Shown in pieces: positions 13,986-22,723 of a stretch of DNA of 64,000 nt. Within the stretch, counting starts at the first letter, position 1; the number at the start of each line of letters is the position of its first letter. The notes beneath the pieces were generated by a model. The model did no database searches. It was not told the origin of the DNA and saw nothing but the letters and a program-made list of their open reading frames with translations. Location of the stretch: assembly GCF_034377285.1 (NCBI RefSeq), contig NZ_CP139715.1, positions 2,464,001 through 2,528,000 of the forward strand, in the 5' to 3' direction. The position numbers and the translations under genes were made by a program. This DNA is from Thalassobaculum sp. OXR-137 (lineage in GTDB: Bacteria > Pseudomonadota > Alphaproteobacteria > Thalassobaculales > Thalassobaculaceae).

Positions 13986-14749
13986 CGCAGAAAGTGGCAA
14001 TCGTGACCGGCGCGGCGCGGGGTATCGGGCTTGCGGTCAGCAGGCGGTTCCTATCCGAAGGATGGCAGGTCCTGATGGTCGATATCGAGGCGGAGGCATT
14101 GCTGGCCGCCCAGGACGGCCTGGGTACCGACGACGCGGTTGCCCAGGTCTGCGACGTCTCCGATCCCGTACAGGTACGCCGGGTCGCCGCGGTCGCCATG
14201 GAACGGTTCGGGCGGATCGACGCCGTGGTGAACAACGCCGGCATCGCCGTCTTCAAGCCGCTGCTCGACACCAGCTACGAGGAATGGTCACGGGTGCTGG
14301 CGGTCAACCTCAACGGGCCGTTCCTGATGGTACAGGAGACCGCCCGGCTGATGGCCGAGACCGGCGGCGGGGCGGTGGTCAATATCGGCTCGATCTCCGG
14401 CCTGCGCGCGAGCACCCTGCGGGTCGCCTATGGGACCTCCAAGGCGGCCCTCGTGCACCTCACCAAGCAGCAGGCGACCGAACTCGGCGAGATCGGCGTG
14501 CGGGTCAACCTGATCGCCCCCGGCCCGGTGGACACCGCCATGGCCAAGGAGGTCCATACGCCGGTGATCCGCGCCGATTATCACGACGCGATCCCGCTGA
14601 ACCGCTACGGGCTGGAGGAGGAGATCGCCAACGGCGTGTTCTTCCTGTGCAGCGACCAGGCCAGTTACATCACCGGCCAGACCCTTGCGGTCGACGGCGG
14701 GTTCGACGCGGCCGGGATCGGCCTGCCGACGCTGAGACGCGGCAACTGA
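13982..14749 (+). CDS. Short-chain dehydrogenase/reductase
   Basis: A classical 255-residue SDR. It has the nucleotide motif TGAARGIG at residues 9-16, DV...NNAGIAVF, the catalytic Ser in NIGSISGLRAS, and YGTSK for the Tyr/Lys pair. The acidic residue in MVDIEAE after the second strand favours NAD(H). The start overlaps the upstream stop by four bases, so it is in one unit with the signal-less solute-binding protein. The substrate is not evident; sequences of this form act on sugars, polyols or 3-oxoacyl groups. Confidence 0.9.
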   Translation: MTQKVAIVTGAARGIGLAVSRRFLSEGWQVLMVDIEAEALLAAQDGLGTDDAVAQVCDVSDPVQVRRVAAVAMERFGRIDAVVNNAGIAVFKPLLDTSYEEWSRVLAVNLNGPFLMVQETARLMAETGGGAVVNIGSISGLRASTLRVAYGTSKAALVHLTKQQATELGEIGVRVNLIAPGPVDTAMAKEVHTPVIRADYHDAIPLNRYGLEEEIANGVFFLCSDQASYITGQTLAVDGGFDAAGIGLPTLRRGN

Positions 14750-14835
14750 CCGGATAGGATCGGCGCGCTGCTCCCTTGCTGTCGGCGGGCCGCTGCACCA
14801 TCCTCTGTCGCCCTCACGTCCGCCCGGAGCCCGCA

Positions 14836-15636
14836 ATGACCGATTCCCCATCTTCGACCGTCACCGCCGCCATGCTGATCATCGGCAACGAGATCCTCTC
14901 GGGCCGCACCAAGGACAAGAATGTCGGCTATATCGCCGAGGAACTGACGGCGATGGGCATCCGGCTGTCCGAGGTCCGGGTGGTGCGCGACGACGAGGCG
15001 GCGATCATCGAAGCGGTGACCGTGCTGTCCGAGCGCTACACCTACGTCTTCACCTCCGGCGGCATCGGTCCGACCCACGACGACATCACCACGGCCTGCA
15101 TCGCCAAGGCCTTCGGCGTCCCGGTCGAGCGCAATGCCGAGGCGATGCGGCGGCTGACCGCGCACTACGCCAACAGCGGCGTCGAGTTCAACGCCGCCCG
15201 CCAGAAGATGGCCGAGATCCCGGTCGGCGCCGACCTGATCGACAACCCGGTCTCGGCCGCGCCGGGGTTCATCCTGAAGAACGTGCATGTGATGGCCGGC
15301 GTGCCGCGCATCCTTCAGGCGATGTTCGAAGGCCTGAAGCCGGCGCTGACCGGTGGCGCTCAGATGCTGTCGCGGACCGTGGCCTGCACGGTCGGCGAGG
15401 GCACCGTGGCCGGCGGTCTGGGCGATATCCAGACGCAGTTCCCGGATGTCGAGATCGGCAGCTATCCGTATTTCCGCGCCGGCGCGTTCGGCACCAGTCT
15501 GGTCCTGCGCGGAACCGACGAGACACGGCTGGAGGCGGCCACCGAGGAGGTGCGCAAGCTGGTCCGGTCGCTGGGCGGCGAGCCGATCGATATCGACGAC
15601 GGGTCGGAGACCGGGACCCAGGAGGCCGCGTCGTGA
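14836..15636 (+). CDS. CinA-like molybdopterin-binding domain protein
   Basis: The 266-residue protein is the N-terminal MoaB/MogA-like half of the CinA family, with MLIIGNEILSGRTKDKNVGY and FTSGGIGPTHDDITTACIAKAF. It lacks the C-terminal pyridine-nucleotide amidase domain of full CinA. Proteins of this kind are annotated as competence/damage-inducible proteins or as molybdopterin-binding, and their function is poorly known. The ATG at 14836 with GGAG seven bases upstream is preferred over an in-frame ATG at 14776. The stop overlaps the next start (GTGA). Confidence 0.85.
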   Translation: MTDSPSSTVTAAMLIIGNEILSGRTKDKNVGYIAEELTAMGIRLSEVRVVRDDEAAIIEAVTVLSERYTYVFTSGGIGPTHDDITTACIAKAFGVPVERNAEAMRRLTAHYANSGVEFNAARQKMAEIPVGADLIDNPVSAAPGFILKNVHVMAGVPRILQAMFEGLKPALTGGAQMLSRTVACTVGEGTVAGGLGDIQTQFPDVEIGSYPYFRAGAFGTSLVLRGTDETRLEAATEEVRKLVRSLGGEPIDIDDGSETGTQEAAS

Positions 15637-16385
15637 GTACCGTCAGCATCGAACGTTACGACCACGTCGCCCGCGTCACCCTGAACCGTCCGACCAAACG
15701 CAACGCGATGAGCAGCGACGTCGCAGCCGAACTGACCGCCGCCTTCCTGTCCCTGGCCGGCGAGGACGGCCTGCGGGCGGTGGTCCTGTCCGGCGAGGGG
15801 CCGAGCTTCTGCGGCGGGGCGGACGTGACGGAGCTTGGCGCGCTGACCCCGGAGACCGCGGAGGGGTTCATCCGGGGGCTGCACGCCGCCATCGCCTCGG
15901 TCATGGTCTGCCCGGTGCCGGTGATCGCCGCGATCCGGGGCGCCTGTATCGGTGCCGGTCTGGAACTGGTGGCCGGCTGCGACATGCGGCTGGCCAGCCA
16001 CGACTCCCGGTTCTCCATGCCCGAGGTGAAGATCGGCGTCCCGTCGGCGATCGAGGCGGCCCTGCTGCCGCGGCTGATGGGCCGGGGCAAGGCCGCGCGG
16101 TTCGTGCTCACCGGCGAGACCATCGACGCGGAGACCGCATTGAACTGGGGCCTGGTGGAGGAACTGGTCTCCGGCGACGACCTGATGTTCCGGGCCGGAG
16201 CGCTCGCGGCCGAGGTGGCCGAGGCGGACCCGCTCGCCATTCGCGCCCAGAAACGGCTGATCCGCGCCTGGGACGACATGAGCATCGACCAGGCGGTGGA
16301 AGCCAGCGTGCGCGAGTTCGCCGACAGTTATCGCACGGACGCACCCGCAACGCGGATCGCCGCGATCCTGGCCGGCAGGAAATGA
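15633..16385 (+). CDS. Enoyl-CoA hydratase/isomerase family protein
   Basis: The 250-residue crotonase-fold protein has the oxyanion-hole segments GEGPSFCGGADVTELG and RGACIGAGLELVAGCDMRLAS. It then reads FSMPEVKIGVPSAIEAALLPRLMGRGKA. The position often taken by a catalytic Glu is Pro/Ser here, so the exact reaction (hydratase, isomerase or other acyl-CoA reaction) is uncertain. It begins with a GTG overlapping the upstream TGA and ends overlapping the next ATG, so it sits in a tightly coupled unit of at least three genes. Confidence 0.85.
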   Translation: MSTVSIERYDHVARVTLNRPTKRNAMSSDVAAELTAAFLSLAGEDGLRAVVLSGEGPSFCGGADVTELGALTPETAEGFIRGLHAAIASVMVCPVPVIAAIRGACIGAGLELVAGCDMRLASHDSRFSMPEVKIGVPSAIEAALLPRLMGRGKAARFVLTGETIDAETALNWGLVEELVSGDDLMFRAGALAAEVAEADPLAIRAQKRLIRAWDDMSIDQAVEASVREFADSYRTDAPATRIAAILAGRK

Positions 16386-16765
16386 AACCGGCCGCCGCGC
16401 TCCTCGTCCTGACGATCGGGGCGTCGCCGGCGGCGGCGGCCTCGCTGGACGGTATCTGGGGCGTGGACCGGGACGGCGCGGCGGACTGCACCCTGGTCAT
16501 GGTGCTGCGCGACGGCACCTATGCGAAGGTGCTGCTCGATCTGGGCACCACCCAGGGCAAAAGGGACAGCATAGCCGGGACCTCGACCTATACCCTTACC
16601 GGGGATCGGATCGAGATCGCGCCGACACTGTCCTTTGCCCGGCCGGAGCCGCGGCAGGTCCTGCACTGGGACCCGGTGGGGGACGTCCTTCTGCGCGTGG
16701 AGCCGGCACCCCGGCTCACCTACAGACGCTGTCCCGACCGGCCGCTGAACCCGATGACCCGTTAG
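16382..16765 (+). CDS. Small secreted protein of unknown function
   Basis: The 127-residue protein starts MKPAAALLVLTIGASPAAAA, a good Sec signal peptide with likely cleavage after AAAA. The mature part reads SLDGIWGVDRDGAADC, then a run of predicted beta strands (TYAKVLLDLGTTQG, STYTLTGDRIEIA, QVLHWDPVGDVLLRV) and a second Cys near the end (YRRCPD). It looks like a small periplasmic beta-barrel or lipocalin-like protein with one possible disulfide. It overlaps the enoyl-CoA hydratase stop by ATGA. I do not recognise the family. Confidence 0.7.
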   Translation: MKPAAALLVLTIGASPAAAASLDGIWGVDRDGAADCTLVMVLRDGTYAKVLLDLGTTQGKRDSIAGTSTYTLTGDRIEIAPTLSFARPEPRQVLHWDPVGDVLLRVEPAPRLTYRRCPDRPLNPMTR

Positions 16766-16830
16766 GGCAGGATCGGGCCGGATCCCAGCGTTCCGAAGCG
16801 TGATTCGGTCTGAAGCCTGCGACAGTCAGG

Positions 16831-17259
16831 CTATTTGCCTTCTTCCTTGCCTTCGAAGAACGGCTGCAGATAGGCCAGGATATCGTCGGCCTCTTCTTTG
16901 TTCTTCAGGCCGGGGAACGTCATCTTGGTACGCGCCTTGTCCTTGCCGATGACGGAGCCGATATAGCCGTTCGGATCGACGATGTACTTCTCGAAATGCT
17001 CGGCGTTCCAAGGGTCGATCGTCGCGCCGGCGGCGACCATGTCGTCGGAGTGGCTGAAGCCCGGGAAACTGCCAGCCTTGCGCTGGAACAGATTGTAGAG
17101 CGACGGACCCACCTTGCGCTTGCCGTCCGCAAGCGAGTGGCAGGCCTGGCATTTGACGAACAGCTTCTTGCCGGCGGCTGCATCGCCCGCCGCGTGGGCG
17201 GCACCCGGCAGGGCCAGACTGATCAGGAGGGCGGCGGCAGTCGATAGACGAACTAGCAC
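16831..17259 (-). CDS. Periplasmic class I cytochrome c (cytochrome c2/c550-like)
   Basis: The 142-residue precursor has a signal peptide (cleavage near AHAAG) and one heme site CQACH at residues 37-41. The likely axial Met is in TKMTFPGLKNKEEADDILAY (Met113). It contains KVGPSLYNLFQRKAGS and FPGFSHSDDM, as in soluble cytochromes c2/c550. It would shuttle electrons in the periplasm, possibly from the bc1 complex to the reaction-centre cytochrome PufC. It is divergent from bchI, and the shared upstream region holds an exact PpsR site, which supports a photosynthetic role. The usual cycA symbol is not assigned because the subtype is not certain. Confidence 0.9.
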   Translation of the reverse strand: MLVRLSTAAALLISLALPGAAHAAGDAAAGKKLFVKCQACHSLADGKRKVGPSLYNLFQRKAGSFPGFSHSDDMVAAGATIDPWNAEHFEKYIVDPNGYIGSVIGKDKARTKMTFPGLKNKEEADDILAYLQPFFEGKEEGK

Positions 17260-17317
17260 GATTCTACTCCCTAAGGTCGTATTGTCCCGTCCAGCGATTT
17301 GTTTCGCAGACGTTGGG

Positions 17318-17335
17318 TGTCAACCCTAAGCGACA
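17318..17335. promoter_or_regulatory. PpsR/CrtJ-type operator TGT-N12-ACA (bchI / cytochrome c)
   Basis: TGT(17318-17320), twelve bases, ACA(17333-17335) is an exact match to the CrtJ/PpsR consensus. It lies 58 bp upstream of the cytochrome c start and 104 bp upstream of bchI, so one repressor site could serve both divergent units. Confidence 0.75.
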
Positions 17336-17439
17336 CTTCGGTCGGGGAGCAACCCTGCTCGGGTACGTAACTCCCGTCAGTGCGGTGCCGGAGAATCCCG
17401 CTGTTTCCGTCCTTGTTTTGCCGTCGGTCACGCGACATC

Positions 17440-18471
17440 ATGGAATTTATGGCGGCTTTGTATCCCTTCAGTGCGATCGTTGGACAGTCGGAGATGCTGC
17501 TCGGCTTGACAGTCGCATCTGTCGATCCGAGCGTTGGCGGCGTTCTGATCTTCGGCGAACGCGGCACCGGAAAATCCACCGCGATCAGGGCGCTGGCCCA
17601 CCTTCTGCCGACCATGAAGGTCGTCGACGGGTGCCGGTACAATTGCGATCCCTCCGCCCCCGCCGACCTGTGCGGGCACGCCTGCGCCAAACAGGGCGGG
17701 CGGCGGAAGTCGGCGGATGTGCCGATCCCCGTGGTCGATCTGCCCCTGGGGGCGACCGAGGACCGGGTTGTGGGCGCGCTGGACCTGGAGGTCGCGCTCA
17801 GCCGGGGCGAGAAGCGGTTCGAGCCCGGCCTGCTGGCACGCGCCCATCGCGGCTTCCTCTATATCGACGAAGTGAACCTGCTGGAGGACCACCTGGTCGA
17901 TCTGCTGCTGGATGTCGCGGCGTCCGGCGAGAACGTGGTCGAGCGCGAGGGATTGAGCATCCGACACCCGGCGCGCTTCGTCCTGGTCGGCAGCGGCAAC
18001 CCGGAGGAGGGGGAACTGCGACCGCAGCTCCTCGACCGCTTCGGTCTGTCGGTGGAAGTCACCACGCCGAAGGATCTGAAGGACCGGGTGGAGGTGGTAC
18101 GCCGCCGCGACGCCTTCGAACGGGACAAGGCCGGCTTCGTCGCCGCTTGGACCGGCAAGGAGGAAGCGATCCGCCGCAAGATCGTCCGCGCCCGCAAACT
18201 TCTCGGCGCGGTCGAGGTGCCGGACGCCGTGGTCGAACGGGCCGCGGAGATCTGTCTGGCACTCGGCACCGACGGGTTGCGCGGCGAGTTGATCCTGATG
18301 CGGGCCGCCCGGGCGCTCGCCGCCCTCGACGGCAAGAAGACCGCCACCGTCGAACATTTGCGCCGCGTCGCTCCGATGACCTTGCGGCACCGCCTGCGCC
18401 GCGATCCGCTGGACGATGTCGGCGCGAGCGTGCGGGTCGAGCGGGTGCTCGACGAGTGTTTCGCGGCGTGA
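17440..18471 (+). CDS. bchI: Magnesium chelatase subunit BchI (AAA+ ATPase)
   Basis: BchI is the ATPase motor of Mg-chelatase, which with BchD and BchH inserts Mg2+ into protoporphyrin IX, the first committed step to bacteriochlorophyll. The 343-residue product has YPFSAIVGQ, the Walker A GERGTGKST (residues 39-47), the insertion with GCRYNCDP, and Walker B FLYIDEVNLLEDH. It then carries sensor-1 VLVGSGNPEEGELRPQLLDRFGL with the arginine finger region. The start may be 17440 or the ATG at 17449; family proteins begin just before YPF. The stop overlaps the bchD GTG start, giving translational coupling. Confidence 0.96.
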   Translation: MEFMAALYPFSAIVGQSEMLLGLTVASVDPSVGGVLIFGERGTGKSTAIRALAHLLPTMKVVDGCRYNCDPSAPADLCGHACAKQGGRRKSADVPIPVVDLPLGATEDRVVGALDLEVALSRGEKRFEPGLLARAHRGFLYIDEVNLLEDHLVDLLLDVAASGENVVEREGLSIRHPARFVLVGSGNPEEGELRPQLLDRFGLSVEVTTPKDLKDRVEVVRRRDAFERDKAGFVAAWTGKEEAIRRKIVRARKLLGAVEVPDAVVERAAEICLALGTDGLRGELILMRAARALAALDGKKTATVEHLRRVAPMTLRHRLRRDPLDDVGASVRVERVLDECFAA

Positions 18472-20201
18472 CGGCGCCGGCGGCCCCAGCCCTTTCCGAT
18501 GCCGCGTTGGCGGCCGTGATGCTGGCGATCGATCCGCTCGGACTGGGCGGGATCTGGGTACGGGCGCGGGTCGGGCCGACCCTGGATCAATGGACCGCCC
18601 TGTTCCGCGCCTGTCTGCCGCCGGCAATGCCGGTCCGCCGTCTGCCGGTGCACGTGGCCGACGACCGGTTGATCGGCGGCATCGACCTCGCCGCCTCCCT
18701 GAGGGGTGGGCGCACCGTTCACGAACGCGGCCTGCTGGCCGAGACCGACGGCGGCATCCTTGTCGTCCCCATGGCGGAGCGCATGACCGGCGCGACGGCA
18801 TCGCGGCTCGCCGCCACCCTGGACCGGGGGGCGGTTGTGGCCGAGCGCGAGGGGATCAGCGCCGTCTGGCCCGCCCGTCTCGGCGTGGTCGCCATCGATG
18901 AAGGCCGGGACGACGACGATCCGGTGCCGGCCGCTCTGCTCGACCGGCTGGCGCTGGCGATCGATCTTGACGCTCCCCTCGACCATCGGGAGACGGACCT
19001 GTCCGGCGGGATCGCGCGGGCGCGCGCCTGTCTCGGCGACGTGCGGATCGACGGTCCGGAGTGCGAGGCTCTCTGTTCGATCGGCCCGGCGCTCGGTGTG
19101 GAGTCGTTGCGTCTGGCGCTCGCGGCCCTGCAGGTCGCCCGGGTGCACGCCGCCTGGAACGGACGCGACGCGGTCGCCCGGTCGGACGTGGAGGCGGCGG
19201 TCCGTCTCGTCTTCGCCCGGCGCGCAACCCGACTTCCGGCACCCGCCGAAGAGCCGGCCGCGGAGGAACAGACGTCTTCGCCACCGCCGCCGGCCGACGA
19301 GTCGGAGCGCACGGACGACAATGCCACCGCCGACGCGAGCGGCGACCGGCTGGTGGAGGTGGCGCGGGCCGTGCTGCCGCCGGACCTGTTGGCCCGGCTC
19401 GCCGGCGGCCTGATGCCCAAGCGTCAGGGGACTGCGGCCGGACGCCGGGGGGAGGGAGCGGCCTCGCGGCGGCGCGGCCGTCCGCTCGGCACCGTTCCCG
19501 GCGATCCGCGGCGGGGCGACCGGCTGAATCTGGCGGACACCCTGCGGGCGGCGGCGCCCTGGCAGAGGCTGCGCGGACGCCAGGGTGCGACCGTGTTGGT
19601 CCAGCCGCAGGATTTCCGCGTCACCCGCTACAAGCACCGCAGCGAGAGCGTGACCATCTTCGTCGTCGATGCCTCTGGATCGTCGGCCCTGCACCGGCTG
19701 GCCGAGGCCAAGGGGGCCGTCGAACTGCTGCTGGCGGAATGCTATGTGCGCCGCGATCAGGTGGCGCTTCTGGCGTTTCGCGGACCGGCGGCGGATCTGC
19801 TCCTGCCGCCGACCCGGTCGCTGGTCCGTGCGAAACGGATGCTGGCCGGATTGCCCGGCGGCGGGGGAACGCCACTCGCCTCGGGCCTCGATATGGCCGC
19901 CGGTCTGGCCCGGTCGGTAAGACGCGAGGGCAGATCTCCGTCCCTGGTCGTGCTTACCGACGGCCGGGCCAATATTGCCCGCGACGGCGCGCCCGGCCGC
20001 GAGTCGGCGACCCAGGATGCCATCGACGCGGCGCGCCGGATCGCCGTCGAGAACCTCCCCGCCCTGGTGGTCGACACCAGCCCCCGGCCCAGGCCGGAAG
20101 CGTCGGCGCTGGCGGGAACCATGCGAGCGCTCTACCTGCCGCTTCCCCAGGCCGACGCGGCGGCGGTGTCCCGCGCGGTGATCGCCGCGCGCGGCGGCTA
20201 G
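18468..20201 (+). CDS. bchD: Magnesium chelatase subunit BchD
   Basis: BchD is the AAA+/integrin-like partner that links the BchI motor to BchH. The 577-residue product starts at a GTG overlapping the bchI stop. It has a degenerate AAA+ half without an intact Walker A, then an acidic/proline linker (EEPAAEEQTSSPPPPADE). The C-terminal von Willebrand A domain has the MIDAS motif DASGSSA at Asp401, and GGGGTPLASGLDMAAGL and LTDGRANIARDG complete the metal site. Order I-D-O is the classical one. Confidence 0.95.
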   Translation: MTAPAAPALSDAALAAVMLAIDPLGLGGIWVRARVGPTLDQWTALFRACLPPAMPVRRLPVHVADDRLIGGIDLAASLRGGRTVHERGLLAETDGGILVVPMAERMTGATASRLAATLDRGAVVAEREGISAVWPARLGVVAIDEGRDDDDPVPAALLDRLALAIDLDAPLDHRETDLSGGIARARACLGDVRIDGPECEALCSIGPALGVESLRLALAALQVARVHAAWNGRDAVARSDVEAAVRLVFARRATRLPAPAEEPAAEEQTSSPPPPADESERTDDNATADASGDRLVEVARAVLPPDLLARLAGGLMPKRQGTAAGRRGEGAASRRRGRPLGTVPGDPRRGDRLNLADTLRAAAPWQRLRGRQGATVLVQPQDFRVTRYKHRSESVTIFVVDASGSSALHRLAEAKGAVELLLAECYVRRDQVALLAFRGPAADLLLPPTRSLVRAKRMLAGLPGGGGTPLASGLDMAAGLARSVRREGRSPSLVVLTDGRANIARDGAPGRESATQDAIDAARRIAVENLPALVVDTSPRPRPEASALAGTMRALYLPLPQADAAAVSRAVIAARGG

Positions 20202-20210
20202 GCCCCGGCC

Positions 20211-21161
20211 GTGCCATCCGCCCGCGATCTCGACTGGGACCGGGACAGGGCCGACTGGCCCAATGCCCCCTACAGCCGGTTCCTGCGCGCCGGACGCCTC
20301 CGCTGGCATGTCCAGATCGCCGGGGCGGGTCCGGCACTGCTGCTGCTTCATGGAACGGGCGCATCGAGCCATAGCTGGGCCGGAATGGTGGCGGGGCTGG
20401 CGCGGGACTTCACGGTCGTCGCGCCCGACCTGCCGGGCCACGGCTTCACCGGCTCGGCCTCGCCCTACGGCCTGTCGCTGCCGGGCATGGCCCATGGCAT
20501 CGGCGCGCTTCTCGACGCCCTGGACATCCGGCCGGTCCTGGGTGTCGGCCATTCCGCCGGCGCGGCGATCCTGGCCCGCTGCGCTCTCGACGGCCGGCCG
20601 CCCCTGCAGGCGCTGATCAGTCTGAACGGGGCGCTGGTCCCGTTCGACGGGGTGGCGGGACGGCTGTTCTCGCCGCTGGCCAAGCTGCTGGCGATCAACC
20701 CTGTCACGCCCGGATTCCTCGCCCGGCGGCTGTCCCGGCCGGCCGCCTTCGACCGGCTGATCGCGAGCACCGGGTCGAGCGTGGATGCGCAGAGCTCGGC
20801 AATCTACCGCCGGCTCGCCGCCAGTCCCCGGCATGTTGCGGGAACGCTGGGCATGATGGCGAACTGGGATCTGCGCCGTCTGGCGCGCGACCTGCCGGAT
20901 CTGACTCTTCCGCTGGTCCTGGTCGCGGCGTCGGGAGACCGGACGGTTCCGCCGGGCCAGGCGTCGGATCTGGCGGCCCGCATCCCCACGGCGCGCCTCG
21001 AGCGGCTGCCCTGGGGCGGGCATCTCGCCCATGAGGAACGGCCGGAGGAAATCGTCGCCCTGGTCCGTCGACTGGCCGCCGAGTTCGGCATCCTGCCTGG
21101 CTGCGGCGCATCCGCCGCTTCAGGCTTGGAAAATGAATTGGACACACGTAGTGTAAATTAA
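20211..21161 (+). CDS. bchO: BchO, alpha/beta hydrolase of the Mg-chelatase operon
   Basis: BchO is a conserved PGC protein thought to help Mg-chelatase; its substrate is unproven. The 316-residue product has the alpha/beta-hydrolase signs LLLLHGTGASSHSWAGM, DLPGHGFTGSASP, the nucleophile elbow GVGHSAGAAI, VLVAASGDRTVPPGQA (Asp) and LPWGGHLAHEERPEE (His). It begins with GTG, ten bases after bchD. Its stop codon overlaps the crtI ATG (TAATG), and the last codons form part of a PpsR operator for crtI. Confidence 0.93.
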   Translation: MPSARDLDWDRDRADWPNAPYSRFLRAGRLRWHVQIAGAGPALLLLHGTGASSHSWAGMVAGLARDFTVVAPDLPGHGFTGSASPYGLSLPGMAHGIGALLDALDIRPVLGVGHSAGAAILARCALDGRPPLQALISLNGALVPFDGVAGRLFSPLAKLLAINPVTPGFLARRLSRPAAFDRLIASTGSSVDAQSSAIYRRLAASPRHVAGTLGMMANWDLRRLARDLPDLTLPLVLVAASGDRTVPPGQASDLAARIPTARLERLPWGGHLAHEERPEEIVALVRRLAAEFGILPGCGASAASGLENELDTRSVN

Positions 21162-21169
21162 TGGATACA
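21152..21169. promoter_or_regulatory. PpsR-type operator across the crtI start codon
   Basis: TGT(21152-21154)-N12-ACA(21167-21169) is an exact match and covers the bchO stop and the crtI ATG. A one-mismatch copy (TGG-N12-ACA) lies at 21127-21144, 7 bp upstream. The pair suggests control of crtI from a promoter inside the end of bchO. Confidence 0.65.
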
Positions 21170-22723
21170 CTCGATCTGCCGATTGGGAGACGCGTCGCAG
21201 GACGCTCCCACCCCCCGCCCGACGGGCGGTCGGAAGATCGGCGGCCCCATGCCGTGGTCATCGGCGCCGGGTTCGGCGGTCTGGCCGCAGCGATCCGGCT
21301 CGGCGCGCGCGGCTATCGGGTGACGGTCCTGGAAAAGCTCGACGCCCCCGGCGGCCGGGCTTTCGTTTTCCGGCAGGACGGTTTCACCTTCGACGCCGGG
21401 CCCACGATCATCACCGTGCCCTTTGTCTTCGAGGAGCTGTGGACCCTCGCCGGCCGCCGGTTCGCCGACGATATCGATCTGCGGGAGCTCGACCCGTTCT
21501 ACCGGATTTCGCTGGCCGACGGCCGCTTCATCGACGTCTGCCGCGACGAGGCGGAGATGCGCCGGCGAGTCGATGTCCTGTTTCCGGGCGAGGGGGCGGG
21601 GTTTCTCCGGTTCCAGGCCGAATGCCGGCGGCTGTGCGATCTGGCCTTTCTCGGCCAGAGCGACCGGCCGATGCACGATCTGGTCGGCATGGCGAAGCTC
21701 GCTCCCGACCTGCTGACCCATGGCGCGCTGCGCTCGGTCCATGGATTGGCGGCGAAATACGTGCGCGACCCGGACCTGCGGGCGATCCTCAGCTTTCACC
21801 CGCTGCTGATCGGCGGCGATCCGTTCAAGACGACGGCGGTCTATGCCCTGATTCCCGAACTGGAGCGGCGCTGGGGCGTGCATTTCGCCATGGGCGGCAC
21901 CGGCGCTCTGGTGCAGGGCCTGGCACGGCTGATCGCCGGGCAGGGGAGCGAGATCCGCTGTGCCGAGGAGGTCGACGAGATCCTGGTCGAGGGCGGCCGG
22001 GCGACCGGCGTGCGGCTCGGCTCCGGCGAGACACTGGCGGCGGACCTTGTCGTCTCCAACGCCGATCCGGGCTGGACCTACGGCCATCTGCTGCGACGGA
22101 CGGCCCGGCGGCGCTGGACTGAGCGCAAGGTCGCCCGCGCCCGCTACTCCATGAGCCTGTTCGTCTGGTATTTCGGCACCGACAAGCGCTACGAGGACGT
22201 GCCGCATCACAGCATCCTGCTGGGTCCGCGCTATCGCGGTCTGCTGGACGACATCTTCCGGCGCAAGACCCTCGCCGACGATTTCAGCCTCTATCTGCAC
22301 CGGCCGACCGCGACCGATCCGTCGCTGGCGCCGCCGGGGCACGACGCTTTCTACGTTCTGTCCCCGGTGCCCAACCTGTCGGCGGATATCGACTGGGAGA
22401 GTGCGGCGGAGCCCTATCGTCGCCGGATCGAGCGCCACCTGTCCGACACCGTTCTTCCGGGATTGGCGCAGTCGGTCGTGTCGTCCCATGTTGTCACGCC
22501 GCCGTACTTCCGGGACCGCCTGAACACGCCCCTGGGTGCCGGCTTCTCGTTGCAGCCCCTGCTCACCCAGAGCGCCTGGTTCCGGCCGCATAACCGCTCC
22601 GAAGAGGTCGAGGGCCTATATCTGGTCGGGGCGGGCACCCATCCGGGCGCCGGCGTGCCGGGTGTCCTGTGTTCCGCAAAGATTCTCGACACCGTGGTGC
22701 CCCATGCCGAAACGCTCCGCTGA
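21161..22723 (+). CDS. crtI: Phytoene desaturase
   Basis: CrtI introduces double bonds into phytoene to give neurosporene or lycopene. The 520-residue flavoprotein has a ~28-residue lead, then the FAD motif VVIGAGFGGLAAAIRLGARG and LDAPGGRAFVFRQDGFTFD. The C-terminal signature VGAGTHPGAGVPGVLCSAKI is also present. FQAECRRLCDLAF and HPLLIGGDPFKTTAVYALI are typical internal segments. The ATG overlaps the bchO stop by one base. With crtC, crtD and crtF nearby and no crtA, the pathway should lead to spirilloxanthin. Confidence 0.96.
   Translation: MDTLDLPIGRRVAGRSHPPPDGRSEDRRPHAVVIGAGFGGLAAAIRLGARGYRVTVLEKLDAPGGRAFVFRQDGFTFDAGPTIITVPFVFEELWTLAGRRFADDIDLRELDPFYRISLADGRFIDVCRDEAEMRRRVDVLFPGEGAGFLRFQAECRRLCDLAFLGQSDRPMHDLVGMAKLAPDLLTHGALRSVHGLAAKYVRDPDLRAILSFHPLLIGGDPFKTTAVYALIPELERRWGVHFAMGGTGALVQGLARLIAGQGSEIRCAEEVDEILVEGGRATGVRLGSGETLAADLVVSNADPGWTYGHLLRRTARRRWTERKVARARYSMSLFVWYFGTDKRYEDVPHHSILLGPRYRGLLDDIFRRKTLADDFSLYLHRPTATDPSLAPPGHDAFYVLSPVPNLSADIDWESAAEPYRRRIERHLSDTVLPGLAQSVVSSHVVTPPYFRDRLNTPLGAGFSLQPLLTQSAWFRPHNRSEEVEGLYLVGAGTHPGAGVPGVLCSAKILDTVVPHAETLR

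Noticed and set aside
17859-21032. Leftward open frame of about 1,050 codons opposite bchI-bchD-bchO
   Set aside because: Antisense shadow; low complexity and no start context. bchI, bchD and bchO are all certain.
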